Below, piece by piece: positions 28,004 to 37,854 of a stretch of 59,746 nucleotides of DNA. The DNA comes from Alphaproteobacteria bacterium. Lineage in GTDB: Bacteria > Pseudomonadota > Alphaproteobacteria > UBA2966. Numbering within the stretch: the first letter of the stretch is position 1; each line of letters opens with the position of its first letter. The position numbers and the translations under genes are program-made. The stretch covers positions 1 to 59,746 of the forward strand of contig JABIFY010000143.1 in the NCBI GenBank assembly GCA_018650465.1. Reading direction: 5' to 3'. Under the pieces are notes generated by a model. That model was not told where the DNA came from. It was given only the letters and a program-made list of their open reading frames with translations, and made no database searches.

Positions 28004-29380
28004 TCATCTATTCCGGGGCAACGACGCCAGTGGGGACCAGGCCGGGTCAGACGCTTCCGTAGGGGTGATGATTTCACGCTCGTTGTAACCGGTTAGATCA
28101 ACCGACATCAGTCGGGTACGACCGCCACTGCCATCCTTGTTGCGACGGTTTTGGCGAAAATACATCAGCACCCGGCCATTGGGCGACCAGGTTGGACCTT
28201 CGTCCAGATAGCTTTCGGACAACAACCGTTCGCCGGAACCATCTGGTCGCATAACCCCAATATAAAACCGTCCGCCCGTAAATTTGGTGAAGGCGATCAA
28301 GTCGCCGCGCGGTGACCAGACCGGTGTCGCATATCGGCCTTTGCCAAAGCTGATGCGCTTGATCCGGCTGCCATCGGCGTTCATGACGTAAAGCTGTTGT
28401 GAGCCACCACGATCGGAATTGAAAGTGATCCGCTTGCCCGTCGGCTCGTACGACGGTGAGGTATCAATGGCTGAATGGCGGGTCAGTCGCACGGTCTTGC
28501 GGGTGCGCAGGTCCATGGTGAAGATATCGGAATTACCGCCGCTGGCCTTGCTCATGATAACTTTGTTGCCGTCGGGTGAGAAACGCGGCGCATAGGTCAT
28601 GCCGTCAAAGTCACCCAACAATTCCTGTTGGCCTGTATCGATGTTGTAAATATAAACCCGTGGCCGTTTCTTATAATAAGACAGATATGTGATTTCTTGC
28701 AGCGTCGGTGAAAAGCGCGGCGTCAGCACCAGGTTGGAGCCATCGGTTAAAAAATGGTGGTTGGCACCGTCCTGATCCATGATTGCCAGACGTTTGATGC
28801 GCTTGTCCGCCGGACCCACTTCCGAGACATAAACAATGCGCGTATCAAAATAGCCTTCTTCACCCGTCAGGCGCTTATAGATGGCATCTGAAATAAGGTG
28901 CGCCACCCGTCGCCAATTGCTCGACGGGGCTGTGTAGACCAGGGCCGTCATTTGCTGGCCCGCGAAAACATCCCACAAGCGAAACTCGACGCGCATGCGA
29001 CCAGCCGCATCAATTTCTGTTTTGCCAGTCAGCAAAGCCTGGGCATTGATCACACGCCAGTCGGCAAAACGCGGGCCCACTTGCATGGCCTCGGGCGTCT
29101 GGATAAAAGCGGAACGCTCAATGGGCCGGAACAACCCTGAGCGGGCAAGGTCGGCGGCAACAACATCCGGGATTTGCCGCGCCATTTTTTGTCCCAATGC
29201 CGTATCCGCAAAAAACGGGCTGAGGGCGATGGGCATAGGGTCCACATTGCCGCGTGTGATGTTGATTTTTAGCAAGGCATGTGCGGCCTGTGGTGTCAAA
29301 GCTGCACACACAAATATCAGGCCGAGAAAACAGGCCGCCATACGGTTCGATAGCAAACGTTTCATCATCTGAACTGTCAT
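28004..29380 (-). CDS. tolB: Tol-Pal system protein TolB
   Basis: A 458-residue periplasmic protein. A signal peptide ends near residue 35 (PQAAHA). The N-terminal domain ([32 protein letters not shown]) is followed by a six-bladed beta-propeller with repeated [19 protein letters not shown] and GPTWSPNGR motifs that dock onto Pal and colicins. Start overlaps the tolA stop by 4 bp. Part of the canonical ybgC-tolQ-tolR-tolA-tolB-pal order. Confidence 0.97.
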   Translation of the reverse strand: MTVQMMKRLLSNRMAACFLGLIFVCAALTPQAAHALLKINITRGNVDPMPIALSPFFADTALGQKMARQIPDVVAADLARSGLFRPIERSAFIQTPEAMQVGPRFADWRVINAQALLTGKTEIDAAGRMRVEFRLWDVFAGQQMTALVYTAPSSNWRRVAHLISDAIYKRLTGEEGYFDTRIVYVSEVGPADKRIKRLAIMDQDGANHHFLTDGSNLVLTPRFSPTLQEITYLSYYKKRPRVYIYNIDTGQQELLGDFDGMTYAPRFSPDGNKVIMSKASGGNSDIFTMDLRTRKTVRLTRHSAIDTSPSYEPTGKRITFNSDRGGSQQLYVMNADGSRIKRISFGKGRYATPVWSPRGDLIAFTKFTGGRFYIGVMRPDGSGERLLSESYLDEGPTWSPNGRVLMYFRQNRRNKDGSGGRTRLMSVDLTGYNEREIITPTEASDPAWSPLASLPRNR

Positions 29381-30384
29381 CCGCCCATCATCTCTTTCGG
29401 ATCAAAAGTCATTTCCATATCCTGCCAGCGTTTGTATTTGGCGCGCGGCAGCATGTCATAAGGTTCACATTTTTGCACGGCCCGCAACGCAGCTTCGGAC
29501 GCCGTGCGATAAAAAACTTCGTTCCCGGCATGGCTACCCTGGTCAATAATTTTCGGTGCGCCCCGGAAACTGCCATCCGGATTAAGGGCAAATTGAATAC
29601 GTACGACGAAGTTTTCAGCCCCTTTCGCCCCGCCCGGCATACTCCAGCAAGTTTCAATCTTGGCTTTCACCGCATCGACCTCGGAAATCGTCAGTGGCTG
29701 GCCAAAGTCCTGGCGCTCGGCTGTCGCAGAAACTACTTTTGGCTGCTCAAGTTCTGGTGGCTTGACTTGATCAAAGGTTTTTTTAGGTGCTTGTTTGACT
29801 TCCGGTATATCTTCCTTTTTGGCCTTGTCCAGCAACGCCGCAATGCGTTTCAGGTCAAACTGCTTTGTCTTCTTTTTTGGTTTGGCCTTGGCAACATCAA
29901 CCGGTTTTGGCTTTGCTTTCGGCTTGGGCGGTGCCTTTTTAACGACGGGCTTCGGTGGAGGTTTCGGCTTCCAGCGCGGCTTTGGTGGCACTTTAGCCTT
30001 TTCCACAGGCTCTACTTTTGGCTTGGGCTTGGGCACCACCACGGGTTCCGGCAATGGTTCGGCTTTCAGGGGTTCCGGGGCAACTTCCGGGGGGGGCGGT
30101 GGGGCAGGCAAATCAGGCTGGATGGCGGCCACTTGCGTCTGCGCCGGTGGCGGGGGTGCAGGTTTCGGTTTTGGTTTTTCCGCAGTTTTGGTCGGCTTGG
30201 GTTTGGCTTTTACTTCAGGCGGCTTGGCCCGCGCCGCCCGGGTGACGTCGTCTACCGTGACCATTTCGACGATGATGTTCAAATCAACGAGCTCCTCATC
30301 ACGACTGAGCATGGGTAAGCCCACATAAGCCAGCACAACTGCAGCCACATGCAAAGTGGAAGATATAACTATCGCCGTCCGCAT
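29377..30384 (-). CDS. tolA: Tol-Pal system protein TolA
   Basis: A 335-residue inner-membrane protein spanning the periplasm. One N-terminal membrane helix (about residues 5-25) is followed by a long low-complexity segment rich in Pro, Lys and Val (about 60-200) in place of the enteric alanine-rich helix. The C-terminal TonB/TolA-like domain covers about residues 230-335 ([33 protein letters not shown]). It transmits TolQR force to Pal at the outer membrane. The opposite strand has a long open frame only because of this composition bias. Confidence 0.94.
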   Translation of the reverse strand: MRTAIVISSTLHVAAVVLAYVGLPMLSRDEELVDLNIIVEMVTVDDVTRAARAKPPEVKAKPKPTKTAEKPKPKPAPPPPAQTQVAAIQPDLPAPPPPPEVAPEPLKAEPLPEPVVVPKPKPKVEPVEKAKVPPKPRWKPKPPPKPVVKKAPPKPKAKPKPVDVAKAKPKKKTKQFDLKRIAALLDKAKKEDIPEVKQAPKKTFDQVKPPELEQPKVVSATAERQDFGQPLTISEVDAVKAKIETCWSMPGGAKGAENFVVRIQFALNPDGSFRGAPKIIDQGSHAGNEVFYRTASEAALRAVQKCEPYDMLPRAKYKRWQDMEMTFDPKEMMGG

Positions 30385-30401
30385 TGCCGAGATTCAGGCC
30401 T

Positions 30402-30854
30402 CTATTTTGGCTTCGCAGGTCGTTGGGTCACCAAACCGACCCGATTGAAACCTGCTGTGTTCAATATGCCCATGACTTCCAGAACGCGCCCGTAACTGAC
30501 TGTCTTGTCACCGCGTACAAAAATTCTTGTATCGGGCTTGTTGCCAATGATAGCGTTTAATCGTGGCACCAATGTGGCAGCGTCGACCTTTGTTTCCTGC
30601 AACCAGATTTGACCGTCCTTGTCCACGGACACCGCCAATGGTTCATCCTGTCCTTGCAAAGGCTTGGCTTCGGTTTTTGGCAGATCAACCGGCACGCCAA
30701 CGGTCAACAAAGGTGCTGTAATCATGAAAATCACCAGCAAGACCAACATCACGTCGACGAAGGGTGTGACGTTTATCTCCGCCATGGGGGCTTTGCCCCA
30801 GCGGGACCCACGACCCCGAATGCCACTTGAACCACCTGGCAGGGACGCCCCCAT
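30402..30854 (-). CDS. tolR: Tol-Pal system protein TolR
   Basis: A 150-residue ExbD/TolR protein. The single membrane helix contains the proton-conducting Asp in [19 protein letters not shown]. The periplasmic domain carries [10 protein letters not shown] and the [15 protein letters not shown] motif. The N-terminal about 20 residues are Gly/Arg-rich. Start overlaps the tolQ stop (TGATG). Confidence 0.96.
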   Translation of the reverse strand: MGASLPGGSSGIRGRGSRWGKAPMAEINVTPFVDVMLVLLVIFMITAPLLTVGVPVDLPKTEAKPLQGQDEPLAVSVDKDGQIWLQETKVDAATLVPRLNAIIGNKPDTRIFVRGDKTVSYGRVLEVMGILNTAGFNRVGLVTQRPAKPK

Positions 30855-31591
30855 CAGGGACGTTCCTCTAGTTGCCGAGACAGGATGGCCGAAAATTCAC
30901 CAGCGAAGGTCTCCAGGCGATTGCCGTAACGACCGATATCTGTCGAAAATTTATTGTAGGCCACAACTGCTGGAATGGCTGCGACCAGACCCAAAGCCGT
31001 CGCGAACAGGGCTTCGGCAATACCAGGAGCGACTACTGCCAGCGAGGTGTTTTTTGTCATGGCAATAGCCTGGAAGCTGTTCATAATGCCCCATACCGTG
31101 CCGAACAATCCAACAAAGGGGGCAGTCGATCCAACGGTGGCCAGAAAGCCGATATATTTTTCCAGCCGCTCCATTTCCTTGTTCATTGTGATCTGCATGA
31201 CCTGGCCGATACGGGCCTGGATGCCGGCATGCAGGTCGCGATCCGTTGTCGTGCGGTTTGGCTGAGTGGATCGTCGCCACTCCCGCATGGCAGCCGAGAA
31301 CAACATGGCCAGCGGATGATCAGGCGTTGAACCCACCCGTTCATACAGATCTTCCAGCGATCCCCCGGACCAGAATTCATCTTCGAAACTATCGCCAAGT
31401 TTGGCCAGCCTGCGCATGCGGCGGGCTTTGTCAAAGATGATGGCCCAGCTCCAGACCGACGCCAGCACCAACAGGATCATCACGGCTTTGACGATCGCGT
31501 CAGCCCGAAAGAACAGGCTGATCATCGAAAGATCACCGCCTGCGGCCACGGACCCGGCGACGGTTGCCGCATTTATTGCTTCATTTTCCAT
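30854..31591 (-). CDS. tolQ: Tol-Pal system protein TolQ
   Basis: A 245-residue ExbB/TolQ/MotA-type channel subunit with three membrane helices: about residues 24-50, then [23 protein letters not shown] and [23 protein letters not shown]. It forms the proton-driven motor with TolR that energises TolA, needed for outer-membrane constriction at division. First of the tol genes after ybgC, with a 35-bp gap. Confidence 0.97.
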   Translation of the reverse strand: MENEAINAATVAGSVAAGGDLSMISLFFRADAIVKAVMILLVLASVWSWAIIFDKARRMRRLAKLGDSFEDEFWSGGSLEDLYERVGSTPDHPLAMLFSAAMREWRRSTQPNRTTTDRDLHAGIQARIGQVMQITMNKEMERLEKYIGFLATVGSTAPFVGLFGTVWGIMNSFQAIAMTKNTSLAVVAPGIAEALFATALGLVAAIPAVVAYNKFSTDIGRYGNRLETFAGEFSAILSRQLEERP

Positions 31592-31626
31592 AACGATATT
31601 TTTTCCAAATCAGCCTGAACTTCATA

Positions 31627-32073
31627 TCATACCAGTGCATCACGTATCACCGCGGGCAGGCGAATCGGTTTCCCGGCTGCATCCACACAAGCGGCCCGCA
31701 CCATCGCCACGACGAGGTCCTCACCATTGCGGCGCACAGTTTGGCGCATATCCAGTGAGGCCCCCCGCATCACTTCAACCTTTGTTTCCACCTCGATCTG
31801 ATCGTCCAGTTGGGCTGGCAGGTGATAATCAATTTCACAGCGACGGACAACAAAGTTCACGCCGTCCTCGCCCTTCATGCGCCATTGATCAATGCCCGCC
31901 AGACGCAGCATATCGCTGCGGCCACGTTCGATGAATTTCAGATAATTGGCGTAATAAACTATGCCCGCTGCGTCCGTGTCTTCCCAATAGACCCGTAATG
32001 GCAGGACATGCACACCGTCCGACAAGGTGCCTGCGGTCGGTGTAATTGTGCTTAACTCAGTCAACTTCGTCAT
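31627..32073 (-). CDS. ybgC: Tol-Pal-associated acyl-CoA thioesterase YbgC
   Basis: A 148-residue hot-dog-fold thioesterase. The active-site motif is [23 protein letters not shown], with the catalytic Asp. It hydrolyses acyl-CoA esters and is thought to act in phospholipid metabolism near the Tol machinery. Overlaps ruvB by 17 bp and lies upstream of tolQ. Confidence 0.95.
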   Translation of the reverse strand: MTKLTELSTITPTAGTLSDGVHVLPLRVYWEDTDAAGIVYYANYLKFIERGRSDMLRLAGIDQWRMKGEDGVNFVVRRCEIDYHLPAQLDDQIEVETKVEVMRGASLDMRQTVRRNGEDLVVAMVRAACVDAAGKPIRLPAVIRDALV

Positions 32074-33145
32074 CCTCTTCGGACAACAGATTCATTTGGG
32101 CGGCAACCTGTTTGGGCACGTTCAGACCGAGGTGCTGAAAGGCCGCCATGGTCAACATGCGTCCGCGTGGTGTGCGCTGCAAAAGGCCTTGCTGAATCAA
32201 ATAGGGTTCAACGATATCTTCAATCGTATCGCGCGGCTCACTGAGGGCCGCGGCGATGGTTTCAATGCCGACGGGCCCGCCGGAAAAGGAATTGGCGATG
32301 ACACCCAGGTACCGCCGGTCCATGGCATCCAGACCAAGATTGTCGACTTCAAGCCGGGTCAGGGCTTTGTCGGCTTCGGCGGCATCAATGAATTCAACTT
32401 TGTCGACAGATGCAAAATCACGTACCCGGCGCAGCAGACGTCCTGCCACGCGTGGTGTGCCCCTGGCGCGTCTGGCAATTTCTTTCGCCCCGTCGGCCTT
32501 GAGGCCCACACCCAATTTTGTGGCACCACGTTCCACAATGCGCTGTAGATCTTTCACGTCGTAAAAGTTCAACCGGCAGGGAATGCCGAAGCGGTCCCTT
32601 AAAGGTGTTGTCAACAAACCTGAGCGTGTGGTGGCACCCACAAGCGTAAAGGGCGGCAAGTCGATGCGCACACTGCGGGCGGCCGGGCCTTCACCGATAA
32701 TCAGGTCCAGCTGGAAATCTTCCATGGCGGGATAAAGCGTTTCTTCCACTGTCGGGTTCAGGCGATGGATTTCGTCGATGAACAAAACATCGCGCGGTTG
32801 CAGGTTGGTCAGGATCGCCGCCAGGTCACCGGCGCGGGCAATAACCGGACCGGATGTGGCGCGAAAGCCCACACCCAGCTCACGGGCAACGATCTGCGCC
32901 AGGGTAGTTTTGCCAAGGCCAGGTGGTCCCACAAACAAGGTGTGATCGAGGGCATCGCCGCGCTGGCCGGCGGCATCAATAAAGACTTTCAGATTTTCCC
33001 GTACCTGGGGCTGGCCGATAAAGTCGTCCAGGGTAACCGGGCGCAGGCCATCATCACGGCCATCACCGATTACCGTCTCAGGCGACAGCAAACGATCTTC
33101 GTTGTCGGTCTCATCATCGGACCAGGAAAGCGGCGCGTCATTCAT
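32057..33145 (-). CDS. ruvB: Holliday junction branch-migration helicase RuvB
   Basis: A 362-residue AAA+ motor. Key motifs are [18 protein letters not shown], Walker [11 protein letters not shown], Walker [10 protein letters not shown] and sensor 1 [18 protein letters not shown]. The C-terminal winged helix has [20 protein letters not shown] and TPRGR. It drives Holliday junction migration with RuvA, encoded just upstream with a 4-bp overlap. Confidence 0.98.
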   Translation of the reverse strand: MNDAPLSWSDDETDNEDRLLSPETVIGDGRDDGLRPVTLDDFIGQPQVRENLKVFIDAAGQRGDALDHTLFVGPPGLGKTTLAQIVARELGVGFRATSGPVIARAGDLAAILTNLQPRDVLFIDEIHRLNPTVEETLYPAMEDFQLDLIIGEGPAARSVRIDLPPFTLVGATTRSGLLTTPLRDRFGIPCRLNFYDVKDLQRIVERGATKLGVGLKADGAKEIARRARGTPRVAGRLLRRVRDFASVDKVEFIDAAEADKALTRLEVDNLGLDAMDRRYLGVIANSFSGGPVGIETIAAALSEPRDTIEDIVEPYLIQQGLLQRTPRGRMLTMAAFQHLGLNVPKQVAAQMNLLSEEDDEVD

Positions 33146-33750
33146 GATGCCAATTCCTTGAGCCCAGCTGTAATTAGACTTTCAACGGTGGCCCCGTCCG
33201 GGGATTGTTGCAGCACACGGGCAACTGCGCCAAAGGCTTCTGTGCGGCCATAACCCAGGTTCATCAGGGCCGAAACCGCATCAGCCTGCACCCCGGCAGC
33301 CTTCGATTCAGCGGGCATGGATGCCGCCAAAGCCGCCCCCATGTTGGTCGCGGGTGCCTTGTCTTTTAATTCAGTGACTATGCGCTTGGCGACTTTCGGC
33401 CCGACGCCATTGGCCTGGGTCAGCGGCACATGGTCCTGGGCGGCAATTGCGTTGCCGATCTCAGCCGCGGACAAAGCCGACTGGATGCCCAAGGCCACAC
33501 GGGCACCAACGCCTTGCACGGTTTGCAACAATTTGAACCAGTCGCGTTCCTGCGCGTCGGTAAATCCAAACAGATGAATATGGTCTTCGCGCACATGGGT
33601 TTCAATTTCCAGGGTCACGGCTTCGCCGAGACCTGGCAGACTGCGCAAGGTCCGGGCCGAGCACATGACAAAATAGCCGACACCGCGCACATCGATAATG
33701 ACGTCAGCCTCGCCGATGGCGTCAAGGATGCCTTTCAGGCGGGCGATCAT
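33142..33750 (-). CDS. ruvA: Holliday junction DNA-binding protein RuvA
   Basis: A 202-residue protein with the N-terminal OB-fold ([33 protein letters not shown]), two helix-hairpin-helix motifs ([36 protein letters not shown]) and the C-terminal domain that binds RuvB ([14 protein letters not shown]). It overlaps ruvC and ruvB by 4 bp each. Confidence 0.97.
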   Translation of the reverse strand: MIARLKGILDAIGEADVIIDVRGVGYFVMCSARTLRSLPGLGEAVTLEIETHVREDHIHLFGFTDAQERDWFKLLQTVQGVGARVALGIQSALSAAEIGNAIAAQDHVPLTQANGVGPKVAKRIVTELKDKAPATNMGAALAASMPAESKAAGVQADAVSALMNLGYGRTEAFGAVARVLQQSPDGATVESLITAGLKELAS

Positions 33751-34256
33751 TTTTTGCTACCTGCGACACGGGCATATTGTTCATGGGGTGAGCGATAATG
33801 ATGGGCATGACAGATGGCAACGGCCAGAGCATCCGCCGCATCAGCGCCTTTGATTTTGGCACCTCCCAACAACATTTTAACCATGGCCTGAACCTGTTCC
33901 TTGGCTGCACCGCCTGTGCCGACGACGGATTGTTTGACGCGGGTTGCTGAATATTCGGCAACCTCAAGACCCAGACGGGCCGGGGCCAACATGACAACCC
34001 CTCGGGCCTGGCCCAGCTTCAGGGCCGAGCCTGGATTGCGGTTCATAAAAGTTTCTTCGATGGCTGCTGCTGCCGGGTTCCAGGTTTCGATGATCGCCGT
34101 TACGCCTTCATAAAGTTGTGTCAAACGAATCGGTAGTTCGCGACTGCCATCGCTGTTGACCGTGCCATGGGCAACGTGAACCAGGCGGCTGCCGTCTACG
34201 TCGATTACGCCCCAGCCTGTGTTTCGCAGGCCGGGATCAAGCCCCAGCAATCTCAC
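33747..34256 (-). CDS. ruvC: Holliday junction resolvase RuvC
   Basis: A 169-residue endonuclease. Catalytic acidic residues lie in [14 protein letters not shown] (Asp), [22 protein letters not shown] (Glu) and [15 protein letters not shown] (Asp pair). It starts with GTG. First of ruvCAB, 34 bp downstream of yebC. Confidence 0.97.
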   Translation of the reverse strand: MRLLGLDPGLRNTGWGVIDVDGSRLVHVAHGTVNSDGSRELPIRLTQLYEGVTAIIETWNPAAAAIEETFMNRNPGSALKLGQARGVVMLAPARLGLEVAEYSATRVKQSVVGTGGAAKEQVQAMVKMLLGGAKIKGADAADALAVAICHAHHYRSPHEQYARVAGSKK

Positions 34257-34290
34257 CCGGTCATTCCCCCACGATAGGTTGTCACAATCT

Positions 34291-35043
34291 CTATTCGGCG
34301 CTCAGTTGCGCCATGACTTCGTCGGATACTTCAAAGTTTGATGCGACTTTCTGCACATCGTCATTGTCTTCCAGCGCATCGATCAGTTTCAGCATGGTGC
34401 TGGCCTTGTCGACATCCACATCAATGGTATTTTGCGGACGCCAGGTCAGGGCGGCGCGTTCCGGCTCCCCCATGGCTGCTTCCAGTGCATCACGCACATC
34501 GGAAAAGGCGTTGGGATCACAGATCAAGACATGACCACTGTCGTCAGAGACACAGTCATCGGCGCCTGCTTCGATGGCCGCATCCAACATATCTTCAGCC
34601 GAGGCAGCGTCGACGGCGTAATAAAATTCACCGACGCGATCAAACATGAAACCAACCGAGCCGGTCTCGCCCAGATTGCCGCCATGTTTGCCAAATGCGG
34701 AGCGCACTTCAGAAGCCGTGCGGTTGCGGTTGTCGGTCAAGGCTTCGACGATGACGGCGACGCCACCGGGACCATAACCCTCGTAGCGAATTTCTTCGTA
34801 AACTTCACCGTCTGTACCACCCGTGGCCCGCTTGACGGCGCGTTCGATATTGTCTTTGGGCATATTGTCACTGCGGGCGGCAATCATCGCCGCACGTAGT
34901 CGCGGATTACCTTCCGGGTCAGGCAGACCAATTTTGGCTGCGACCATGATTTCGCGCGTGTGCTTGGCAAAGATTTTTGCGCGTTTTTTATCCTGGGCAC
35001 CTTTGCGGTGCATGATGTTACTAAACTGGGAATGGCCCGCCAT
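34291..35043 (-). CDS. yebC: YebC/PmpR/TACO1 family protein
   Basis: A 250-residue three-domain protein. Signature [21 protein letters not shown] at the N terminus, [20 protein letters not shown] and [20 protein letters not shown]. Family members act as transcription regulators or as translation factors that relieve ribosome stalling. Upstream lies a 187-bp AT-rich gap in which I see no gene. Confidence 0.96.
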   Translation of the reverse strand: MAGHSQFSNIMHRKGAQDKKRAKIFAKHTREIMVAAKIGLPDPEGNPRLRAAMIAARSDNMPKDNIERAVKRATGGTDGEVYEEIRYEGYGPGGVAVIVEALTDNRNRTASEVRSAFGKHGGNLGETGSVGFMFDRVGEFYYAVDAASAEDMLDAAIEAGADDCVSDDSGHVLICDPNAFSDVRDALEAAMGEPERAALTWRPQNTIDVDVDKASTMLKLIDALEDNDDVQKVASNFEVSDEVMAQLSAE

Positions 35044-35229
35044 GGCGACTATCGGTCCTTGTGCTTGTCAAATTTGAGAATGTATATACCAGATATTGTG
35101 GTGATGTGCAGGAGAAGATGTTATTTGACGCAGCCATTTGGCGACCTGAATACAATAGATTACGCCTCAATATGGCAATTTTGCGGCAATTGGTTTGGAT
35201 TTACCCGTTTTAAAGTTGAATTTGAAGGC

Positions 35230-36057
35230 TTAATCAGCGTTTTCTGACGCCTGGCCTGTATTGATCAAACGCCCGCCCAGGCGAACCGGTTCAATATGTC
35301 GGGCCAGACCGGACTTGTTGTCTGTCTCCACAATCAAACCACACATGGTGCCAATCCCATCCGCCGGGGTAAAACGCCCGCCAGAAATCTTGCGGGTAAA
35401 GCGGCGCAGGGGCTCTTCCTTTTGCATGCCGATGACAGAATTGTAGTCACCACACATCCCGGCATCAGTCTGGTAAGCGGTGCCCTTGGGCAAAATTTGC
35501 GCGTCTGCTGTCGGCACATGACTGTGGGTGCCCACAACGAGAGATACCCGGCCATCAGTAAAATGACCCATGCCCATCTTTTCGCTGGTCGCCTCACCGT
35601 GAATATCTACAACGATCACGTCCACCGAGGCCCCCAGGTTATAGCGCGCCAGTTCAGCCTCTACGGCGGCGAAGGGATCATCGAGAGCATCCATAAAGAC
35701 CCGGCCCATGACGTTCATGACCAGTACTTTTTTACCCGCTGTGGTTTGATAAACATTTGCGCCCAAACCCGGCGTACCTTTTGGAAAGTTCAAAGGCCGC
35801 AGCAGGCGTTTTTCAGAACTGATAAAGGCCAGGGCTTCTTTTTGATCCCAGGAATGATTGCCGCCGGTAATGACATCGACACCGAGGTCAAAAAACTGCT
35901 TGCAGATTTTTTGCGTGATGCCAAATCCGGCCGCTGCGTTTTCACCATTAATGATGACAAAATCGAGGCCCTGATCCTTGATCAAATCCGGCAGGAATTT
36001 TTCAACTGCATCGCGACCACTGCGGCCGACGATGTCTCCCAGAAAAAGCAACTTCAT
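35230..36057 (-). CDS. YmdB-like metallophosphoesterase (TIGR00282 family)
   Basis: A 275-residue calcineurin-type phosphodiesterase. Metal-binding motifs: FLGDIVGRSGRDA (Asp), INGENAAAGFG (Asn/Glu), GGNHSWDQKE and VVGTHSHVPTADAQ. The family (Bacillus YmdB) cleaves 2',3'-cyclic nucleotides and affects biofilm decisions; in Alphaproteobacteria the role is unstudied as far as I know. I chose ATG 36057, which overlaps the fthC stop (ATGA), over an upstream start. Confidence 0.92.
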   Translation of the reverse strand: MKLLFLGDIVGRSGRDAVEKFLPDLIKDQGLDFVIINGENAAAGFGITQKICKQFFDLGVDVITGGNHSWDQKEALAFISSEKRLLRPLNFPKGTPGLGANVYQTTAGKKVLVMNVMGRVFMDALDDPFAAVEAELARYNLGASVDVIVVDIHGEATSEKMGMGHFTDGRVSLVVGTHSHVPTADAQILPKGTAYQTDAGMCGDYNSVIGMQKEEPLRRFTRKISGGRFTPADGIGTMCGLIVETDNKSGLARHIEPVRLGGRLINTGQASENAD

Positions 36058-36620
36058 ACAAACGTCCTCGTTCCCTGTTCTGTGACAATCCACTGTAACT
36101 TGCGATCATGTGCCTCGCGCGGCAAGGCTTCGGTCTCCTGGGCCGCAAAAGCCAAACCTACGGTCAGCGTCTGCCAGCGCATGGGTGCCTGGGCCAGGGT
36201 ACGGTCATAAAAACCGCCACCATAACCCAATCGATAGCCATCCGCATCAAAGGCCAACATGGGCACCAGGGCCACATCCGGAATGACTTCGCGGGCAGAG
36301 GCGTGCGGTACTTGCGTTCCAAAGCCCCCTTCTACCAGAACGTCGCCCGGCGTCCAGTCCCGGAACACCAGCGGCTGGTCCTTGCCCACCACGACAGGCA
36401 GGGCCAGCGCATGGCCTGCCTTGCCCAGCTTGGCCAGCAGGGGTCTTGGATCAAATTCATTGCGCATGGGCCAATAGCCCGCAACGGTGCTGTGAGCCGG
36501 GATATCAATCATAGCCTGGAAATGCCGTGCCGCCGAGATCGACGCGACGGTCACATCGCTGGCAGCTTCATCGCGAATTTTTGTGAAGTGGCGGCGCAGG
36601 TCGGATTTTGATTGGGTCAT
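36054..36620 (-). CDS. fthC: 5-formyltetrahydrofolate cyclo-ligase
   Basis: A 188-residue enzyme converting 5-formyl-THF to 5,10-methenyl-THF with ATP. Motifs are the basic N-terminal KSDLRRHFTKIRDE, substrate-binding YWPMRNEFDPRPLL and the phosphate loop RLGYGGGFYDRTL. Placed after zapA and the 6S RNA gene, an order (zapA-ssrS-ygfA) conserved widely in Proteobacteria. Its leader contains three 27-bp tandem units. Confidence 0.95.
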   Translation of the reverse strand: MTQSKSDLRRHFTKIRDEAASDVTVASISAARHFQAMIDIPAHSTVAGYWPMRNEFDPRPLLAKLGKAGHALALPVVVGKDQPLVFRDWTPGDVLVEGGFGTQVPHASAREVIPDVALVPMLAFDADGYRLGYGGGFYDRTLAQAPMRWQTLTVGLAFAAQETEALPREAHDRKLQWIVTEQGTRTFV

Positions 36621-36625
36621 GTCAG

Positions 36626-36706
36626 GCGGGTACCGGGTATCGAGGTTAGTAGCCGGGTACCGAGTATTGAAGTTAGTAGGCGGGTACCGCCGTGGCCGTT
36701 AGTACT
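36626..36706. repeat. Three 27-bp tandem units before fthC
   Basis: Units at 36626-36652, 36653-36679 and 36680-36706 each begin (plus strand) with [GC]CGGGTACCG and end with GTTAGTA[GC]. The first two are nearly identical; the third is diverged in the middle. Each contains the palindrome GGTACC. They occupy the short stretch between the 6S RNA region and the fthC start codon at 36620. Confidence 0.85.
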
Positions 36707-36724
36707 TCGATCCACTGTGGCCTG

Positions 36725-36848
36725 CTTTAGCAGGTGGGCGCCGTGTGATCGGAACCACGGTTCCGGCAGGGACAGCTCCCATACAGATCGATATTGGCCC
36801 CAGGAATACTTGTCCCAACGCACCGGGCAGAGCCCGCCTGTCTTATAT
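36725..36848 (-). ncRNA. ssrS: 6S RNA (ends approximate)
   Basis: Located directly after zapA and before fthC, the conserved position of 6S RNA, the regulator that traps sigma-70 RNA polymerase in stationary phase. The minus strand shows a closing stem (CAGGCGGGC against GCCCACCTG with one mismatch). Inside are local hairpins GGGAGCTGTCCC and GGAACCGTGGTTCC, and the segment ATCACACGGCGCCCACCTG that I recall from alphaproteobacterial 6S RNAs. The ends are set by the closing stem and by the CCTGCTTTAGCAGG palindrome at 36721-36734. Confidence 0.78.
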
Positions 36849-37199
36849 TTAGGCGTTCTGCAGCTGAACGGCAACATCTTCGATGCGTTTTGCGGCATTG
36901 ATCATGGCTTGCGCGGCATCATCGGCCACGTCGTCCTGGACATCAGAGGCGGCAGATCGGGCCGCAGCCAATTCTTCTTCCAAAGCGGCAATACGTTCCG
37001 CAGACCCGACGCTTTCATCAGCCATCAGCAATCCGGCCATCAACAACAAGCGTCCTTCACCGATCTGGCCGATCCCGGCCACCAGTTCGGACACCCTGCC
37101 ATCAACATTGGCGGCCAGCGATGTCAAATGGTCTTCCTCGCCATCGTCACAAACCAGTGTGTAGTTACGACCGTTCACGGTTACCTGCACCTGTGCCAT
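36849..37199 (-). CDS. zapA: Cell division protein ZapA
   Basis: A 116-residue protein that bundles FtsZ filaments. The N-terminal half has the ZapA pattern (VTVNGRNYTLVCDDGEEDHL, LAANVDGRVSELVAGIGQ, RLLLMAGLLMADE); the C-terminal half is a coiled coil (RIAALEEELAAARSAASDVQ). It is the neighbour of a second coiled-coil gene upstream and of 6S RNA downstream. Confidence 0.93.
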   Translation of the reverse strand: MAQVQVTVNGRNYTLVCDDGEEDHLTSLAANVDGRVSELVAGIGQIGEGRLLLMAGLLMADESVGSAERIAALEEELAAARSAASDVQDDVADDAAQAMINAAKRIEDVAVQLQNA

Positions 37200-37229
37200 C
37201 TGAAAATTCCTGCCCGATCTATTTTTCCA

Positions 37230-37327
37230 GCGATTTCGGTTTAATCCGAATCGCCTCGTTTCATATCTGCATTGCCGTTCAAGGCCTTGCGGTCATCCGG
37301 TGTTTCAGAACAAAACTGAAACACTCT
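37230..37327. repeat. 98-bp paired-hairpin dispersed repeat, copy 2
   Basis: Gapless match to 14264-14361 in the same orientation. The first hairpin (GCGATTTCGGT/ATCCGAATCGC) differs from copy 1 partly by paired changes on both arms. The second (TGTTTCAG/CTGAAACA) is almost unchanged. The last base pairs overlap the stop codon of the upstream coiled-coil gene (stop at 37326-37328, minus strand), and the element fills most of the 126-bp gap before zapA. Confidence 0.8.
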
Positions 37328-37613
37328 AGTGACTCATTACTGTGCGGATACTGCTGATCGCTGTATCCAGGCGGCTGTCGACGGCGTCGGCGACTTCTTC
37401 CAAGGCAACATAGGCATTGCGCGCGTCGACCAATTCCGCTTTCAGGCCGGCATTTTCCTGGCGTAAAGTATCGATTTCAGCCTGCATGGCCTTGCTCTCT
37501 ACTTCGACCTCATGCTGCTGCGCATCGCCATCGGACGACCTGGTCTTGACCACGTCATCCAGTTTGGCCAAGGCCTGCTGCAATTGTTCTTTCGCCTGAT
37601 TTACTTCTGACAT
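37326..37613 (-). CDS. Coiled-coil protein adjacent to ZapA (DUF4164-like)
   Basis: A 95-residue, highly charged protein that is helical almost throughout with heptad-like spacing (QAKEQLQQALAKLDDVV, EIDTLRQENAGLKAELVDAR). Small coiled-coil proteins of the DUF4164 type often precede zapA in Alphaproteobacteria and may work with it at the Z-ring, comparable to ZapB; that role is inferred. The C-terminal residues (TVMSH) end at the border of the dispersed repeat. Confidence 0.8.
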   Translation of the reverse strand: MSEVNQAKEQLQQALAKLDDVVKTRSSDGDAQQHEVEVESKAMQAEIDTLRQENAGLKAELVDARNAYVALEEVADAVDSRLDTAISSIRTVMSH

Positions 37614-37743
37614 GTCAGCCCCCGCGCCCTCTGGACGTCATGCAGAATGCCTGGTTGTTGTCACAATCAAATTCTGCAAGGTAAAAAATTGTGCAAAAAC
37701 AATATGTTATGTGTTTTAGCATTTCCCGATCATACGCGGGCTG

Positions 37744-37788
37744 TTTACAGTCCGTCAACATCAGTTTACAGCCGGAAGGTCTTTACAG
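37744..37788. promoter_or_regulatory. Three TTTACAG direct repeats upstream of the ThiE-like gene
   Basis: TTTACAG occurs at 37744-37750, 37765-37771 and 37782-37788, spaced 21 and 17 bp, in the 241-bp region between divergent genes. The spacing places them on similar faces of the helix, as in operators. No regulator is assigned. Confidence 0.4.
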
Positions 37789-37854
37789 GCCAGAAAACCA
37801 GCACCTCAAAGCTCGCAGGCAGGCTGTCCCTACAGTTTCCGGAATCTGAAACCC

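Noticed and set aside
29281-30318. A 345-codon plus-strand frame opposite tolA and the tolB start
   Set aside because: It mirrors the Pro/Lys-rich tolA linker, giving Phe/Trp/Arg-rich low-complexity sequence without family resemblance.
36626-36706. A CRISPR array
   Set aside because: Units are contiguous without spacers, only three copies, and no cas genes are present.
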